A DNA stretch of 64,000 nucleotides from Xanthobacteraceae bacterium (GCA_028290465.1 JAQGJU010000136.1:1-64000), one strand, 5' to 3'; shown: positions 46,023 to 57,300, counted from the first letter of the stretch. The notes: generated from the sequence alone by a model not told the origin. A program made the numbers and translations.

Positions 46023-46128
46023 CTCATCCTGAGGAGCATCGCGAAGCGATGCGTCTCGAAGGATGGGGCGGCCCATCGGCGGCCTATGGTTCGAGACGCG
46101 CGGTTTCACCGCGCTCCTCACCATGAGG
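46023..46128. repeat. Nested-palindrome interspersed repeat (copy 2)
   Basis: Outer arms CCTCATCCTGAGGAGC and GCTCCTCACCATGAGG pair, and inner arms GCGTCTCGAA and TTCGAGACGC pair. Two side hairpins, ATCGC-GAA-GCGAT and GCGGT-TTC-ACCGC, occupy the limbs. The order of elements matches the copy at 21244. It lies between the MFS start and the FadJ-like stop. Confidence 0.75.
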
Positions 46129-46151
46129 CCGGATTGCTGATCGCCGCCGGC

Positions 46152-48362
46152 TCACGCCGCCTTCTTGTCCTTTTCGGGCGGGAAGCGGCCGTAGAACGTC
46201 TCGCCCTTCGCGGCCATTTCGATCAGCAGCTTCGACGGCTTGAAGCGGTCGCCGTATTTGCCGGCGAGCTTTTCACACAGCGTGACGAAGTTCTTGGTGC
46301 CGATCATGTCGATATAGCTCAGCGTGCCGCCGGAGAACGGCGCAAAGCCGAAACCCAGAATCGAGCCGATATCGGCCTCGCGCACATCGGTCAGCACGCC
46401 TTCCTCGAAGCAGCGCGCGGTCTCCAGCGCCTGCATGGCCAGCAACCGCTGCTTCAGTTCAGCGACGTCGATGCTGTCCGGATCCAGCTTCTTCGGTTGC
46501 AGATCGGCGAGGCCCGGCCACAGCTTCTTCGGGCCCTTCTCCGGATAATCGTAGAAGCCCTTGCCGTTCTTGCGACCCTGGCGGCCGCGCTTCTCGACCA
46601 TTTCTTCCAGCAGCGTCTTCTGCCGCGCATCGATCGCACCGGCACCGAGATCGGCTTCGGTGGCTTTCAGGATCTTCCACGCCAGATCGACCGCGACCTC
46701 GTCGTTCAGCGACAGCGGCCCGACCGGCATGCCGGCCATGCGGCCGACATTCTCGATCATCGCAGCCGGCACGCCCTCGGTCAGCATCAGATGGCCTTCG
46801 CGAATGTAAGTACCGACCACCCGCGAGGTGTAGAAGCCGCGCGAGTCGTTGACCACGATCGGGGTCTTGCGGATCGTGCGCACGAAGTCGAGCGCGACCG
46901 CGAGTGCCGCATCGCCGGTATCCTTGCCGAGGATGATCTCGACCAGCATCATCTTCTCCACCGGCGAGAAGAAATGGATGCCGACAAAGCGCGGCGGGTC
47001 CTTGAACTCCTTGGCGAGCGAACTGATCGGCAGCGTCGAGGTGTTCGACGCGAACACCACCTTGTCGCCGATCACGGCCTGCGCCTTGCCGATCGCCTCG
47101 GCCTTCACCTTGCGATCCTCGAACACCGCCTCGATGACGAGGTCGACATCCTTGAGCATCGCGTAGTCCGGCGTCGCCGTGATGCGCGCCAGCAGCGCAT
47201 CGCGGTCGGCCGCCTTGGCGCGGCCTTTGTTGACCTGGTCGGTGATCAGCTTTTGCGAATAGGCCTTGCCCTTGTCGGCGCTCTCCTGGTCGCGGTCGAT
47301 CAGCACGACATCGAGGCCGGCCTGCGCGCTCACATAGGCGATGCCGGCCCCCATAAAGCCGGCGCCGAGCACGCCGATTTTCTTCAGCTTGGTCGGCGGA
47401 ATGCCGGCCGGACGCCGCGCGCCCTTGTTCAACTCCTGCAGCGAGACGAACAGCGAGCGGATCATATTGGCGGCTTCGGGTGAGCGCAGGATTTTCGCAA
47501 ACCAGCGCGACTCGACGCGCAGCGCCACGTCCATCGGCAACTGCAGGCCTTCATAGACGCATTGCAGGATGGCGCGGGCCGCCGGATAATTGTCGTAGGT
47601 CTCGCGCCGGTACAGCGCATTGGCGGGCGGAAACACCATCATGCCGGCCTTGGAATAGACCGGGCCACCGGGCAGCTTGAAGCCTTTCTCGTCCCACGGC
47701 GCGACCGCTTTGCCGCCGGCCTTGATCCAATCCTTGGCGTTCTGCACGAGATCGGCGGCCGGCACGACATTGTCGACCAGCTTCATCGCCTTGGCGCGCG
47801 ACAGCCGCAACTGCTCGCCCTTGAGCAGCATCTGCAACGCGTCGGCCGGCATCATCATACGGGAAACGCGTTGCGTGCCGCCGGCGCCCGGGAACAGGCC
47901 GATCTTGACCTCGGGCAGGCCGAGCCGTGTCTTGTCGTTCTCGGCCGCGACGCGATGATGACAGGCCAGCACCAGTTCGAAGCCGCCGCCCAAGGCTGTT
48001 CCGTTGACGGCCGCGACCCACGGCTTTCCCCCGGTTTCGATCTTGCGATAGACCTGCGACAGCTTGCGGCTCTCGGCGAACAGGTGCTCTACCGCCGCCG
48101 CCTCGCCGCGCGTCTTGACGCCCTCGGCAAAACCGCCGAGCAGCGCGTTGAGCATGGTCAGGTCGGCGCCGCCGCAGAACGCATCCTTGGCCGAGGTGAT
48201 GACCGCGCCCTTGATTGCGGCATCGGCCGACACCTTGTCGGCGAGCGCATCGAGTTCCTTGATCGTCTCAAGGTCGATCACGTTCATCGTCCGCCCAGGC
48301 ATGTCCCAGGTGATCAGCGCGATGCCATCGGTGTCGAGATCGAATTTGAAATTAGTGGTCAT
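46152..48362 (-). CDS. Bifunctional enoyl-CoA hydratase/3-hydroxyacyl-CoA dehydrogenase (FadJ/FadB-like)
   Basis: The 736-residue protein catalyses two middle steps of beta-oxidation. The N-terminal crotonase domain (to about 190) has SAKDAFCGGADL and the oxyanion-hole segment NGTALGGGFELVLACHH, with catalytic glutamates in LPEVKIGLFPGAGGTQR. The dehydrogenase domain begins near residue 330 (KIGVLGAGFMGAGIAYVSA, NAD-binding), with the catalytic His in GIHFFSPVEKM. C-terminal helical domains follow. It is in one strand block with the thiolase and two acyl-CoA dehydrogenases, making a near-complete fatty-acid degradation cluster. Confidence 0.94.
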   Translation of the reverse strand: MTTNFKFDLDTDGIALITWDMPGRTMNVIDLETIKELDALADKVSADAAIKGAVITSAKDAFCGGADLTMLNALLGGFAEGVKTRGEAAAVEHLFAESRKLSQVYRKIETGGKPWVAAVNGTALGGGFELVLACHHRVAAENDKTRLGLPEVKIGLFPGAGGTQRVSRMMMPADALQMLLKGEQLRLSRAKAMKLVDNVVPAADLVQNAKDWIKAGGKAVAPWDEKGFKLPGGPVYSKAGMMVFPPANALYRRETYDNYPAARAILQCVYEGLQLPMDVALRVESRWFAKILRSPEAANMIRSLFVSLQELNKGARRPAGIPPTKLKKIGVLGAGFMGAGIAYVSAQAGLDVVLIDRDQESADKGKAYSQKLITDQVNKGRAKAADRDALLARITATPDYAMLKDVDLVIEAVFEDRKVKAEAIGKAQAVIGDKVVFASNTSTLPISSLAKEFKDPPRFVGIHFFSPVEKMMLVEIILGKDTGDAALAVALDFVRTIRKTPIVVNDSRGFYTSRVVGTYIREGHLMLTEGVPAAMIENVGRMAGMPVGPLSLNDEVAVDLAWKILKATEADLGAGAIDARQKTLLEEMVEKRGRQGRKNGKGFYDYPEKGPKKLWPGLADLQPKKLDPDSIDVAELKQRLLAMQALETARCFEEGVLTDVREADIGSILGFGFAPFSGGTLSYIDMIGTKNFVTLCEKLAGKYGDRFKPSKLLIEMAAKGETFYGRFPPEKDKKAA

Positions 48363-48411
48363 GGGAGTCTCCCGGTCGTCGTCACAAACCTGCTCGGCGT
48401 CAGTCTGTCTG

Positions 48412-48466
48412 TTCCCCTCCCCCCGCGAGCACTTGCGAGTGGTGGGGAGGGGTTAGGGGTGGGGGG
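48412..48466. repeat. 55-bp G/C-tract repeat, left arm flanking the DUF559 gene
   Basis: The 55-mer begins TTCCCCTCC and ends GGGGTGGGGGG. It can fold on itself through CCCCTCCCC/GGGGAGGGG with an inner CACT/AGTG hairpin. Its inverted partner at 48847-48901 matches in 54 of 55 positions. The DUF559 stop codon TAA lies inside it, in the CCCCTAACCCC stretch of the minus strand. Confidence 0.85.
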
Positions 48467-48839
48467 ACGACCTTGATCCATCGTTGAGCGTTGCGTGGAT
48501 CTTTGTCATCACCGCCTCAATCTCGTTCAGCACTTCGTTGTTCCAGAACCGTAGAACGCGATAACCCTGCTCGGAAAGAAACCGGGTTCGCGCGGCGTCC
48601 GCGAGCATCTTCGCATCCTCAGCATGACCGCCACCGTCAACCTCGATGATGAGGCGATTAGTATGGCACGCAAAATCAGCGAAGTAGGGACCGACCGTTG
48701 CTTGCCGTCGGAAATGGTTTTCTGCTCCTAAGCCTCGCCGAAGGTGCCACCACAGCTTTTTCTCGGCATCGGTCATGGCACGACGCAATTGTCTCGCGCG
48801 GGGAACCCGGGTGTCCGTCTTGCGCAACGCTTGTGGCAT
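48453..48839 (-). CDS. DUF559 family (Vsr-like nuclease fold) protein
   Basis: The 128-residue protein fits DUF559/MTES_1575-like proteins with a restriction-endonuclease-like fold. It shows [42 protein letters not shown] (carrying the D and the E-x-D active-site-like residues) and [23 protein letters not shown]. The ATG at 48839 lies seven bases after the right inverted repeat, whose G-run may act as ribosome site. An ATG five codons earlier lies inside the repeat. The last residues SPHP and the stop come from the left repeat. It interrupts the beta-oxidation gene block. No nuclease activity has been shown for most members. Confidence 0.85.
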   Translation of the reverse strand: MPQALRKTDTRVPRARQLRRAMTDAEKKLWWHLRRGLGAENHFRRQATVGPYFADFACHTNRLIIEVDGGGHAEDAKMLADAARTRFLSEQGYRVLRFWNNEVLNEIEAVMTKIHATLNDGSRSSPHP

Positions 48840-48846
48840 CGCTTCG

Positions 48847-48901
48847 CCCCCCACCCCTAACCCCTCCCCACCACTCGCGAGTGCTCGCGGGGGGAGGGGA
48901 A
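48847..48901. repeat. 55-bp G/C-tract repeat, right arm flanking the DUF559 gene
   Basis: It is the reverse complement of the left arm at 48412-48466 with a single difference (CACTTGCGAG on the left, CACTCGCGAG here). The two arms enclose 380 bp that are nearly all DUF559 coding sequence. Related but shorter elements lie at 61481-61516 and 61551-61638, there without a gene. Confidence 0.85.
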
Positions 48902-48929
48902 AAGAGGCACTTCACGTGATCGATATCGA

Positions 48930-50138
48930 TCACACCCGCTCGATAATGGTCGCGGTGCCCATGCCGGCGCCGATGCACAGCGTCACCAGACCGGTCGACA
49001 GCCCGCGCCGCTCCAACTCGTCGATCACCGTGCCGAGGATCATCGCCCCGGTGGCGCCGAGCGGATGGCCGAGCGCGATGGCGCCGCCATTGACGTTGAC
49101 CTTGTCGGGGTCGAGCTCGAACGCCTGCAGATAGCGCAGCACCACCGACGCGAAGGCCTCGTTGACCTCGATCAGATCGATGTCGGCCAGCGTCATGCCG
49201 GCGCGCTGCAGCACCTTCTTGGTGACGTCGACCGGGCCGGTCAGCATCAGGGCCGGCTCCGAGCCGATATTGGCAAAGGCGCGGATGCGCGCGCGGGGCT
49301 TCAGCCCGGCCTTGGTGCCGGCTTCACGGCTGCCGATCAGCACCGCTGCGGCGCCATCGACGATGCCGGACGAATTGCCGGCGTGATGGACGTGGTTGAC
49401 GGTCTCGATCTCAGGATGCGCCTGGATCGCGACAGCATCGAAGCCGCCCATCTCGCCCATCTGCACAAAGGCCGGCTGCAACTGACCGAGCGACTGCATC
49501 GTCGTCGACGGCCGCATGTGCTCGTCCTTGTCCAGGATGGTCAGGCCGTTGACGTCGGTCACGGTCAGCACCGAATTCTTGAAGCGGCCGGCGTCCCAGG
49601 CCGCGGCGGCGCGTTTCTGGCTTTCCACCGCATAGGCATCGACGTCGTCGCGCGAGAAACCGTATTTGGTCGCGATCAGATCCGCCGAAATGCCCTGCGG
49701 CATGAAATAGGCCGGCACCGCGATCGACGGATCGACCGGCCAGGCGCCGCCTGACGCTCCGATACCGACCCGGCTCATCGACTCGACGCCGCCGCCGATC
49801 GCCATGTCGTGCTGGCCGGACATCACCTGCGCGGCCGCGAAGTTTACCGCGTCGAGCCCGGACGCGCAGAACCGGTTGATCTGGATGCCGGGCACGCCGT
49901 TACCATAACCGGCCGTGATCGCCGCCATGCGGGCGATGTCGCCGCCGGCCTCGCCGACCGGATCGACGCAGCCCAGCACCACATCGTCGACCGAGGTCGG
50001 ATCGAGCTTGTTGCGGTCCTTGATGGCGGCCAGCGCCTGCGTGGCAAGATTGAGCGCGGTGACTTCGTGCAGCGCGCCGTCCGGTTTGCCGCGCCCGCGC
50101 GGGGTGCGGACATGATCGTAGATAAAGGCGTCGGCCAT
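48930..50138 (-). CDS. Acetyl-CoA acyltransferase (thiolase)
   Basis: The 402-residue thiolase cleaves 3-ketoacyl-CoA in beta-oxidation. The acylated cysteine is C91 in [13 protein letters not shown], the histidine is in [15 protein letters not shown] and the second cysteine in [11 protein letters not shown], so all catalytic residues are present. It resembles the FadA-type degradative group that pairs with FadJ-like proteins, which here is encoded downstream beyond the DUF559 cassette. The operon was probably continuous before that insertion. Confidence 0.94.
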   Translation of the reverse strand: MADAFIYDHVRTPRGRGKPDGALHEVTALNLATQALAAIKDRNKLDPTSVDDVVLGCVDPVGEAGGDIARMAAITAGYGNGVPGIQINRFCASGLDAVNFAAAQVMSGQHDMAIGGGVESMSRVGIGASGGAWPVDPSIAVPAYFMPQGISADLIATKYGFSRDDVDAYAVESQKRAAAAWDAGRFKNSVLTVTDVNGLTILDKDEHMRPSTTMQSLGQLQPAFVQMGEMGGFDAVAIQAHPEIETVNHVHHAGNSSGIVDGAAAVLIGSREAGTKAGLKPRARIRAFANIGSEPALMLTGPVDVTKKVLQRAGMTLADIDLIEVNEAFASVVLRYLQAFELDPDKVNVNGGAIALGHPLGATGAMILGTVIDELERRGLSTGLVTLCIGAGMGTATIIERV

Positions 50139-50193
50139 GGGAGTCGTCTCCGGCTGTGACGAATGGCGTCTATATGGAGGTCCTGAGCAAAAG

Positions 50194-51351
50194 CTACAGA
50201 CTTCTGGCGATCAGCAATTTCATGATCTCGTTGGTACCGGCATAGATCCGCAGCACTCTGGCATCGCGATACATCCGCGAGATCGGATATTCGTCCATAT
50301 AACCATAGCCGCCGAACATTTGCAGGCATCGGTCGATGATTTTTCCCTGCGAATCGGTCAGCCAGTATTTGGCCATCGAGGCGGTCACGGTATCCAGCTT
50401 GCCTTCGATATGCTGGCCGATGCAGTGGTCGAGGAACACCTTGGCGACGGTCGCCTCGCTCTTGCATTCGGCGAGCGTGAACTGGGTGTTCTGAAATTCG
50501 ATGATCTTCTTGCCGAACGCCTCACGCTGCTTGACGTAGTCGATGGTCAGCGCCACCGCGCGCTCGATCATCGCGACCGCATGCACGGCGACGATCAGCC
50601 GTTCCTGCGGCAGCTCGGTCATCAACTGGATAAAGCCCTGGCCTTCCTCGGTGCCGAGCAGGCTCTCGGCCGGCAGCGCCACGTCGTCGAAGAACAACTC
50701 TGAGGTATCGGCCGAATCCATGCCGAGCTTCTTCAGTTTGCGGCCGCGCCGGAAGCCCTGCGCGCCGTCGGTCTCGACTACCATCAGCGAGACGCCCTTG
50801 GCGCCGACCTTCGGATCGGTCTTGGCCACCACGATGATCAGATTGGCGTGCTGGCCATTGGTAATGAAGGTCTTGGCGCCGTTGAGCACATAGCCGTTGC
50901 CGGATTTTTTCGCGGTCGCGCGTACGCCCTGCAGATCCGAGCCGGTGCCGGGCTCGGTCATCGCGATGGCGCCGACCAATTCCCCGGTGGCCAGCTTCGG
51001 CAGCCACTTCCGCTTCTGCTCCTCGGTGCCGTAATGCAGGATGTAGGGCGCGACGATGCCGGAATGCAGCGGCGCGCCGAAACTGTCGAACCCGGCCAAG
51101 CTAAGCTCGCGGTTGATCACCGCCTCATGGGCGAAGGTGCCGCCGGAGCCGCCATATTCCTCCGGCATCGCCGCGCATAGCAGTCCGGCCGCGCCTGCCT
51201 GGGTCCAGACTTCGCGCTCATACATGCCCTGCTCGTGCCAGCGATCGATGTGCGGGACGAATTCGCTCGCGATGAAGCGCCGGGACTGCTCTTCGAGCAT
51301 CGTGACATCTTCACTCATCCAAGCGGGACGAGGCAAGTTCAGCACATCCAT
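50194..51351 (-). CDS. Acyl-CoA dehydrogenase (long-chain/isovaleryl-like)
   Basis: This flavoenzyme of 385 residues oxidises acyl-CoA to enoyl-CoA. FAD and substrate segments are [37 protein letters not shown] and [13 protein letters not shown]. The C-terminal motif is [12 protein letters not shown], so the usual YEG glutamate is absent. A glutamate in [16 protein letters not shown] aligns with the alternative catalytic position used by long-chain and isovaleryl-CoA dehydrogenases. The ATG at 51351 follows AGGGAG, and longer frames upstream lack support. It is 55 bases upstream of the thiolase gene. Confidence 0.92.
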   Translation of the reverse strand: MDVLNLPRPAWMSEDVTMLEEQSRRFIASEFVPHIDRWHEQGMYEREVWTQAGAAGLLCAAMPEEYGGSGGTFAHEAVINRELSLAGFDSFGAPLHSGIVAPYILHYGTEEQKRKWLPKLATGELVGAIAMTEPGTGSDLQGVRATAKKSGNGYVLNGAKTFITNGQHANLIIVVAKTDPKVGAKGVSLMVVETDGAQGFRRGRKLKKLGMDSADTSELFFDDVALPAESLLGTEEGQGFIQLMTELPQERLIVAVHAVAMIERAVALTIDYVKQREAFGKKIIEFQNTQFTLAECKSEATVAKVFLDHCIGQHIEGKLDTVTASMAKYWLTDSQGKIIDRCLQMFGGYGYMDEYPISRMYRDARVLRIYAGTNEIMKLLIARSL

Positions 51352-51578
51352 GGACGACTCCCTGAGCGTTTTTGTTGATCCGGCACGCGCATAATTTTTA
51401 GAGCATCGGTTTGCGCGGAGCGGATTTATTTCGTCGGAAATATCTTTAGGACCCAACAACATACGCTGCCATCCTGGCCAACGCGAGCGCGCTCGCCTGC
51501 ACCGGCGCGGCCTTCTGTCCATTGATATCGTAAGCGTGGCACCTAACAAACACCGCGCCAGAGCGGAGGCGCTTTTCC

Positions 51579-52158
51579 ATGAATTTTGTGTCGTCACGGC
51601 CGGACGTCGTCCGGTCGGTGAATCAACGCTGGTGGCTGCAGCTTTGGCTGAGCTGGCGGCGCGACGACCGGGTGCCGTCCTGGCAGCAGCTCGACGCCCA
51701 GGCGCTGACCCGCATGGCGGACACGCTGGCGTTCCAGGACGTCGTCGAGGTCGGCGGCAATCAGCGATTCCTGGTGCGCTTCAATGGCTCGCGCCTGTGT
51801 CAGGCGATTGGCGACGATTGTCAGGACCGATTTATCGACGAGGTTCTGACCGAACCGCTGCGTGAGACATTGCTGGCGACCTATCGCAAGGTCGTCGCCA
51901 GCGGATGGCCGGTCTACACCATTTGCAATTTGCGCGATCGCAGCGCGCGCCGTGCACTACGAGCGCCTGCTGCTGCCGTTCAGCACCGATGGCACGCGGA
52001 CCAATCGCATCCTCGGCTCCTATGAATTCGTCAGCCCGGACGGCGCCTTCGACAATCACGAATTGTTGAAGAGGCCGGAGAAAGCCCCGCCCTTTGAGCT
52101 GCGCGCAGCGATTCATCCGAGCGATCCTCAGACGACCGACGCCCGAAAAATCGGCTAG
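51579..52158 (+). pseudogene. PAS_5-like sensory domain protein, frameshifted
   Basis: Two overlapping plus-strand frames together give one PAS_5-type protein of about 190 residues. The first part (from ATG 51579) has WWLQLWLSWRRDD, the conserved helix, and reads to VYTICNLRDRSA. The rest, VHYERLLLPFSTDGTRTNRI then LGSYEFVS, continues in the +1 frame. The break falls in the alternating GC run at 51942-51951. Removing one base restores S-G-A-V-H-Y or S-A-A-V-H-Y as in intact relatives. Either the gene is inactive or there is a sequencing error. It is convergent with the downstream dehydrogenase gene. Confidence 0.7.
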
Positions 52159-52161
52159 TCA

Positions 52162-53958
52162 TCAAAACGCCTCGGCCGGCAACTCCATCAGGCTACTCGC
52201 GCCGGATTGGATGCGCGCAAGGTGAGCGCCGGTTTCCGGCAGCATGCGCTCCATGAAGAAGCGCGCGGTGGTCAGCCGGGCCTTCATCGGATCGGCCGCG
52301 CCGTCCGCCCCGGCGGCGAGTTTGCCCTGCGCGACCGACGCGATTCGGACCCACATGTAGCCGAGCGCCACCAGCCCAAACAGGTGCATGTAGTCGTGCG
52401 CGCCGGCGCCGGCATTGTCGGGCTTGGCCATCGCATTCTGCATGAACCACATCGTAGCCTGCTGCAGATGGCCCAACGCATTGCCGAGCGGCGCCGCATA
52501 GGGCTTCATCGCTTCATTGGCGCCCTGCTCCTTGAGGAAGTCCTGCACTTCCTTGAAGAACGCTTGCAGCGCGCGGCCGCCATCCTTCGGCAGCTTGCGC
52601 CCGACGAGATCCAGCGCCTGAATGCCGTTGGCGCCTTCATAAATCATGGCAATACGCGCATCGCGCACGAACTGCTCCATGCCGTGCTCGGCGATGTAGC
52701 CGTGGCCGCCGAACACCTGCTGGGCCGCCACCGTGTTGGCGAAACCCTGGTCGGTGAGCACGCCTTTGATCACCGGCGTCAACAGGCCCATGTAGTCGTC
52801 GGCCGCCTGGCGCTGTTTGTCGTCGCCGGAGCGGGCGGCGATGTCGGCATTGAGCGCGGTCCACAACACCAGCGCGCGCGCCGCCTCGTTGAAGGCCCGC
52901 ATGGTCATCAGATTACGCCGCACGTCGGGGTGCACGATAATCGGATCAGCCGGCTTGTCGGGTGCCTTGACGCCGGATATCGAGCGGCCTTGCAGCCGCT
53001 CCCGCGCGTAGATCACGGCGTTCTGATAGGCGACCTCGGATTGCGCCAGCCCCTGGACGCCGACGCCGAGCCGGGCTTCGTTCATCATCGTGAACATCGC
53101 ATTGAGGCCGCGATTTTCCTCGCCAATCAGGACGCCCTTGGCGCCGTCATAGTTCATCACGCAGGTCGAATTGCCGTGAATGCCCATCTTCTCTTCGAGC
53201 GAGCCGCACGACACGCCGTTGCGCTCGCCCAGCGCGCCGTCGGGCCCGACCAGGAATTTCGGCACGATGAACAGCGACACGCCTTTAATGCCGGCCGGCG
53301 CACCTTCGATACGGGCCAGCACCAGATGCACGATATTGTCAGACAGATCGTGCTCGCCGGCCGAGATGAATATCTTGGTACCGGTGATCGCATAGGAGCC
53401 GTCGCCCTGCTTCACCGCCTTGGTGCGCAGCATACCGAGATCGGTGCCGCAATGCGGCTCGGTCAGGTTCATGGTGCCGGTCCAGCGGCCCTCGATCATC
53501 TTCGGCAGGAACGTCGTCTTCTGTTCCGGCGAGCCGTGGACCAGGATCGCCGCCATCGCGCCTTGCGTCAGGCCCGGATACATCGCGAACGCCATATTGG
53601 CCGAGCACAGCAATTCGTTGACCGCGATGGTCAGCGTTTCCGGCAGGCCCTGGCCGCCATATTCGGCCGGCACCGACATGCCCATCCAGCCGCCCGCGGC
53701 ATATTGCTGGAACGCGTCCTTGAATCCGGTCGGGGTTTTCACGCTGCCGTCGGATGCGCGCTTGCAGCCCTCGCGGTCGCCGACCCGGTTGAGCGGCGTC
53801 AGCACGTCCTCGCAATATTTCGCGGCTTCCCCGAGGATCGCTTCAAGCACATCCGGCGAGGCGTCGGCAAAGCCCGGAAGATTGTCGTAGCGCTCGATAT
53901 GAAACACGTCGCGCAGCAGGAACATGATGTCGTCGACGGGGGCCTTGTAGGTCGGCAT
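52162..53958 (-). CDS. Large acyl-CoA dehydrogenase, DmdC-like subgroup
   Basis: The 598-residue enzyme is longer than classic acyl-CoA dehydrogenases and has the extra N-terminal helix block ([21 protein letters not shown]) and C-terminal domain of the DmdC/FadE-like group. Flavin and substrate motifs are [36 protein letters not shown] and [11 protein letters not shown]. The catalytic glutamate is E441 in [15 protein letters not shown]. Close family members act on fatty acyl-CoA or on methylmercaptopropionyl-CoA, and the substrate here is undetermined. It probably belongs to the beta-oxidation block despite the pseudogene between. Confidence 0.92.
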   Translation of the reverse strand: MPTYKAPVDDIMFLLRDVFHIERYDNLPGFADASPDVLEAILGEAAKYCEDVLTPLNRVGDREGCKRASDGSVKTPTGFKDAFQQYAAGGWMGMSVPAEYGGQGLPETLTIAVNELLCSANMAFAMYPGLTQGAMAAILVHGSPEQKTTFLPKMIEGRWTGTMNLTEPHCGTDLGMLRTKAVKQGDGSYAITGTKIFISAGEHDLSDNIVHLVLARIEGAPAGIKGVSLFIVPKFLVGPDGALGERNGVSCGSLEEKMGIHGNSTCVMNYDGAKGVLIGEENRGLNAMFTMMNEARLGVGVQGLAQSEVAYQNAVIYARERLQGRSISGVKAPDKPADPIIVHPDVRRNLMTMRAFNEAARALVLWTALNADIAARSGDDKQRQAADDYMGLLTPVIKGVLTDQGFANTVAAQQVFGGHGYIAEHGMEQFVRDARIAMIYEGANGIQALDLVGRKLPKDGGRALQAFFKEVQDFLKEQGANEAMKPYAAPLGNALGHLQQATMWFMQNAMAKPDNAGAGAHDYMHLFGLVALGYMWVRIASVAQGKLAAGADGAADPMKARLTTARFFMERMLPETGAHLARIQSGASSLMELPAEAF

Positions 53959-54355
53959 GGACCATTTTCCTCGGCTGGAGCGATGCCGTCGGGCGACGGC
54001 GCGACGCGGTGTCCCCGTCCCCGGAAGGCGGGAGATCGCAATTCCTTCCGGCTGGCGCCGACGGAGAATCGGCGAACACGGCCGCGCGGATCTTACCTCA
54101 ACGCGCGGTTGCGCGCATCCGGCCGCCTCGGACGCCGTCCCGCTCTCTAACTGGTCGGCCGGTAACAGGTTCCGACCTTAGACGAGCCCACATCCGGTTC
54201 CGTAAACACGCGGAGCCGATGGTTAACCGCCTGTTTACCCTAATCCTGAAAAAGTGACCTGCGGGACGACATAGGCCGCGCCGAAATCCGTTGCACGGAC
54301 AGGCGCCGGTTTCCGAGGGGCATCGCCCCTTAACGTCCGCGATGTGGGTGTTGGG
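53959..54355. other. Intergenic region before the SEL1-repeat gene, with a CtrA-like site
   Basis: This gap of nearly 400 bp between divergent genes holds no gene. At 54223 it carries TTAA-CCGCCTG-TTTA, one mismatch from the alphaproteobacterial CtrA motif TTAA-N7-TTAA. The overlapping ATGGTTAA is the reverse of the TTAACCAT half-site. It lies about 120 bases before the start of the SEL1-repeat gene. Confidence 0.4.
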
Positions 54356-57300
54356 ATGAAATCTGGCGTGCCGTGGAACGTGAGGGGCGTGCGTCGTGAG
54401 GCGCGCGAGACGGCGCGCGAGGCCGCGCGCCGCTCCGGCGTGCCGCTGGGCGAATGGCTGAACCAGGCCATCATCGAATCCGCGATCGACGACGGCGTCG
54501 TGCCGGCCCATCTCGACGAGGGCGAACCCGATACCGATCCGTTTCCGTTCGCGGCCATGAACGGGCGCCTCGACGAACTGACCCAACAGCTCGAACGGCT
54601 CCGCCAGGTCACGACCGCCGTTCCGCTGACGACCACGCCCTTGCCGCCGCAGCCCGTGCTGCACGACGATCTCACCTCGCAACGGCTGGCCGATACCATC
54701 GGCCGCCTCGATGGCCGGCTCGACCAGTTGATCCATGAAGGCCGCGCCGCGACCGATGAAATCGAACGCCGGGTCAATGCGGTGGACCGCACCCTGGCCT
54801 CGCTGACCCGCGAGACGCCGCCGCCACCACCACCGGTCATGACGCCGCCCGTCATGAAGGCGCCTGCGGCGCAACTCGATATGAGGGCGCCTCCGGCGGA
54901 CTCCGTCATGAGGGCGCCTCCGGCGCCAATGGCCCCCTTGGGGCCGCCGACCCGGCCCTATGGACCGAATTTCCTCGATCAGGCGATCGCCGAGATCACC
55001 GCGCGCCAGCGCGCGCTTGACGCCGAGCCCGCTCATACGCCGCCGCCTCCGGCGCCGGCCTTCGTACCCGACACGTACACCCCGCCGTTGCAGCCGAGCT
55101 ACAACGATCCGGTGCCACGCAGCCCGACCCAGGACATGTCGGGTCTCGAACAGCAATTGCGCCACATCACGTCGCAGATCGAAACGCTGCGTCAGCCGCC
55201 TCCGCCGTCGGGCATCGAACAGGCCATCGGTGCGCTGCGCGCGGATCTGGCCGAGATCGCCCGAACGCTGACCGATGCGCTGCCACGCCGCGCCGTCGAG
55301 TCGCTGGAAGGCGAAGTGCGGGCGCTGGCCGCGCGGGTCGACGAAAGCCGGCATTCCGGCGTCGACAACTCCACGCTGTCCACGCTCTCGGGCATCGAAC
55401 GCGGCCTTGCCGAAGTGCGCGACGCACTGCGCGGCCTGACCCCGGCCGAAAGCCTGGTCGGGCTCGGCAGCGCCGTCAACGCGCTGTCGCAGAAGATCGA
55501 CCTGATTTCCGCGACCCATCACGACCCCGGGGCGCTGGCGCAGCTCGAAGGCGCAATCAGCGGCCTGCGCGGCATCGTCACCCATGTGGCATCCAACGAT
55601 TCCCTGACCCGGCTGCAGGACGAAGTGCGCGGCCTCGCGGCCAAGATCGACCGCGTCACCAGCCAGACGGGCAGCTCCGACACGCTCAATATGCTCGAAC
55701 AGCGCATCGCGTCGCTGGCCGACGCGATGGAAAACCGCAACCAGGGCGGCGAACTGGTACCGCCGCAGTACGACGCTATCGTCAAGTCCCTGGTCGACAA
55801 GATCGAGAAGGTTCAGCTCTCGCGCGGCGACCACATGGCGCTCGGCCATCTGGAAAACCGTATCGCCCAACTGGTCGAGCGGCTCGACGCGTCCGATGCG
55901 CGTTTCGGCCATCTCGAATCCATTGAGCGCGGCCTCGTCGATCTGCTGGTGCATCTCGAGGAGATGCGCTCGGCGAGCGGCGGCAACGCCATCCGGTCGG
56001 CGCCCGACACCAAGCCGCCCGTGGTCGAGGCGCTGAAGCAGGACATCGCGGCCCTGCAGGCCACCACGCAGGAAAAGCTTGAGGACGTGCACGGCACCAT
56101 CGAAAAGGTGGTCGACCGGCTGGCGATGATCGAATCCGGCATGCGCAGCCAGCCGCCGCCGCCCGGCCCACCATCGCCGCCGCAGCCACCTCAGCCGCAG
56201 CGTCAACCGCAGACATCGTCGGCCCCGCTACCGCCGCCGCAGATGCCGGCCGCGCCGCAATTGGAGCCGGCTCCCGTCAAGGCGCAGCAGGCATCGCAAG
56301 TCCTTCCGCCTCAGGCGGCGCCGCAACCGGCTAAGCTGGCGCCAGCGCCGCTGCCGCCTCCGACCCGAGCTCCGGCGCCCGCGCCCCAGGCAGCCCCCCA
56401 GCATGTGGCTCCGCCGCATGTCGCCGCGCCGCGCCCGCCGATCGATCCGGATCTGCCGCCCGACCATCCGCTGGAGCCCGGCTCCCGCGGCCGCGTCTCC
56501 GGTTCGCCGGCCGAGCGCATCGCCGATTCCGAAGCCGCATTGGGTCCGGCCAAGCCGCCGGTGATCGCCGATCCGGGCGGACGTTCGAATTTCATCGCCG
56601 CCGCGCGCCGCGCCGCGCAGGCCGCCGCCGCCGAGATGCCGGATCGCCCGGCCTATCGGGGCGAGCCCGGCTTTGCTCCGGCAACCGCCGCGGGCGACAG
56701 CCAACCGCTCAGCAAAAGCCTGTCCAGCCGGGTCAAGATGATGTTCTCCGGCGCCGGCATCGTGCTGCTCGCGCTCGGCACCACCTATGCGGTGTCGACG
56801 ATGCTGAGCGAGCCGGACTTCGATCGTGCGGCCGAACTGACCGAGCCGGCACCGCCCCGTCGGCAAGCCGCTTTGCCGGAATTGCCGATCATGGCCGCGC
56901 CGCCGTCAAAGGCGTTCCAAGCCGCGCCGCTGCCTTCCGCCGGCACGCTGCCGGGCGGACGCACCAACAACCTGCCGACGGCTGGCGTGCTGTCGATGAT
57001 CGCGCCACCCGCCGCGTCGGTTCTCATCGCTCCAAGCGCCGACAGGACACGCCCGCCATCCGCCGGCGATGTCACCGGATCGGTGCCGTCGACCGCCACG
57101 GTCCCACAGGCGCCGCACCCGGTCGCGGCTGCGGTTCCCAGCATCGTTCCTCCCGTCATGCCGCCCATTGTTGCTTCGCCCAGCCTCACGCCCTCAGTCG
57201 CCGCATTGCCGTCGCCGGGCGAGGAGCCGCCGGCCGCGATCGGCGGCGCGATACTGCGCACCGCCGCCGCCAAGGGCGATGCCGCCGCGTCCTACGAGGT

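Noticed and set aside
51395-51440. TTTTTAGAGCATCGG and following bases as a seventh two-arm repeat copy
   Set aside because: Only TAGAGC is shared. Neither arm can be folded.
52207-54150. Long open frame (over 640 codons) on the plus strand opposite the large acyl-CoA dehydrogenase
   Set aside because: The composition is His/Arg/Gly-rich without any recognisable motif, and the minus-strand frame is a clear enzyme with intact catalytic residues. It is an antisense shadow of GC-rich codon bias.
54098-56206. Long open frame (about 700 codons) on the minus strand opposite the SEL1-repeat gene
   Set aside because: It is a mirror of the coiled-coil and Pro-rich coding sequence with no domain. The plus-strand gene has a membrane helix and SEL1 repeats.
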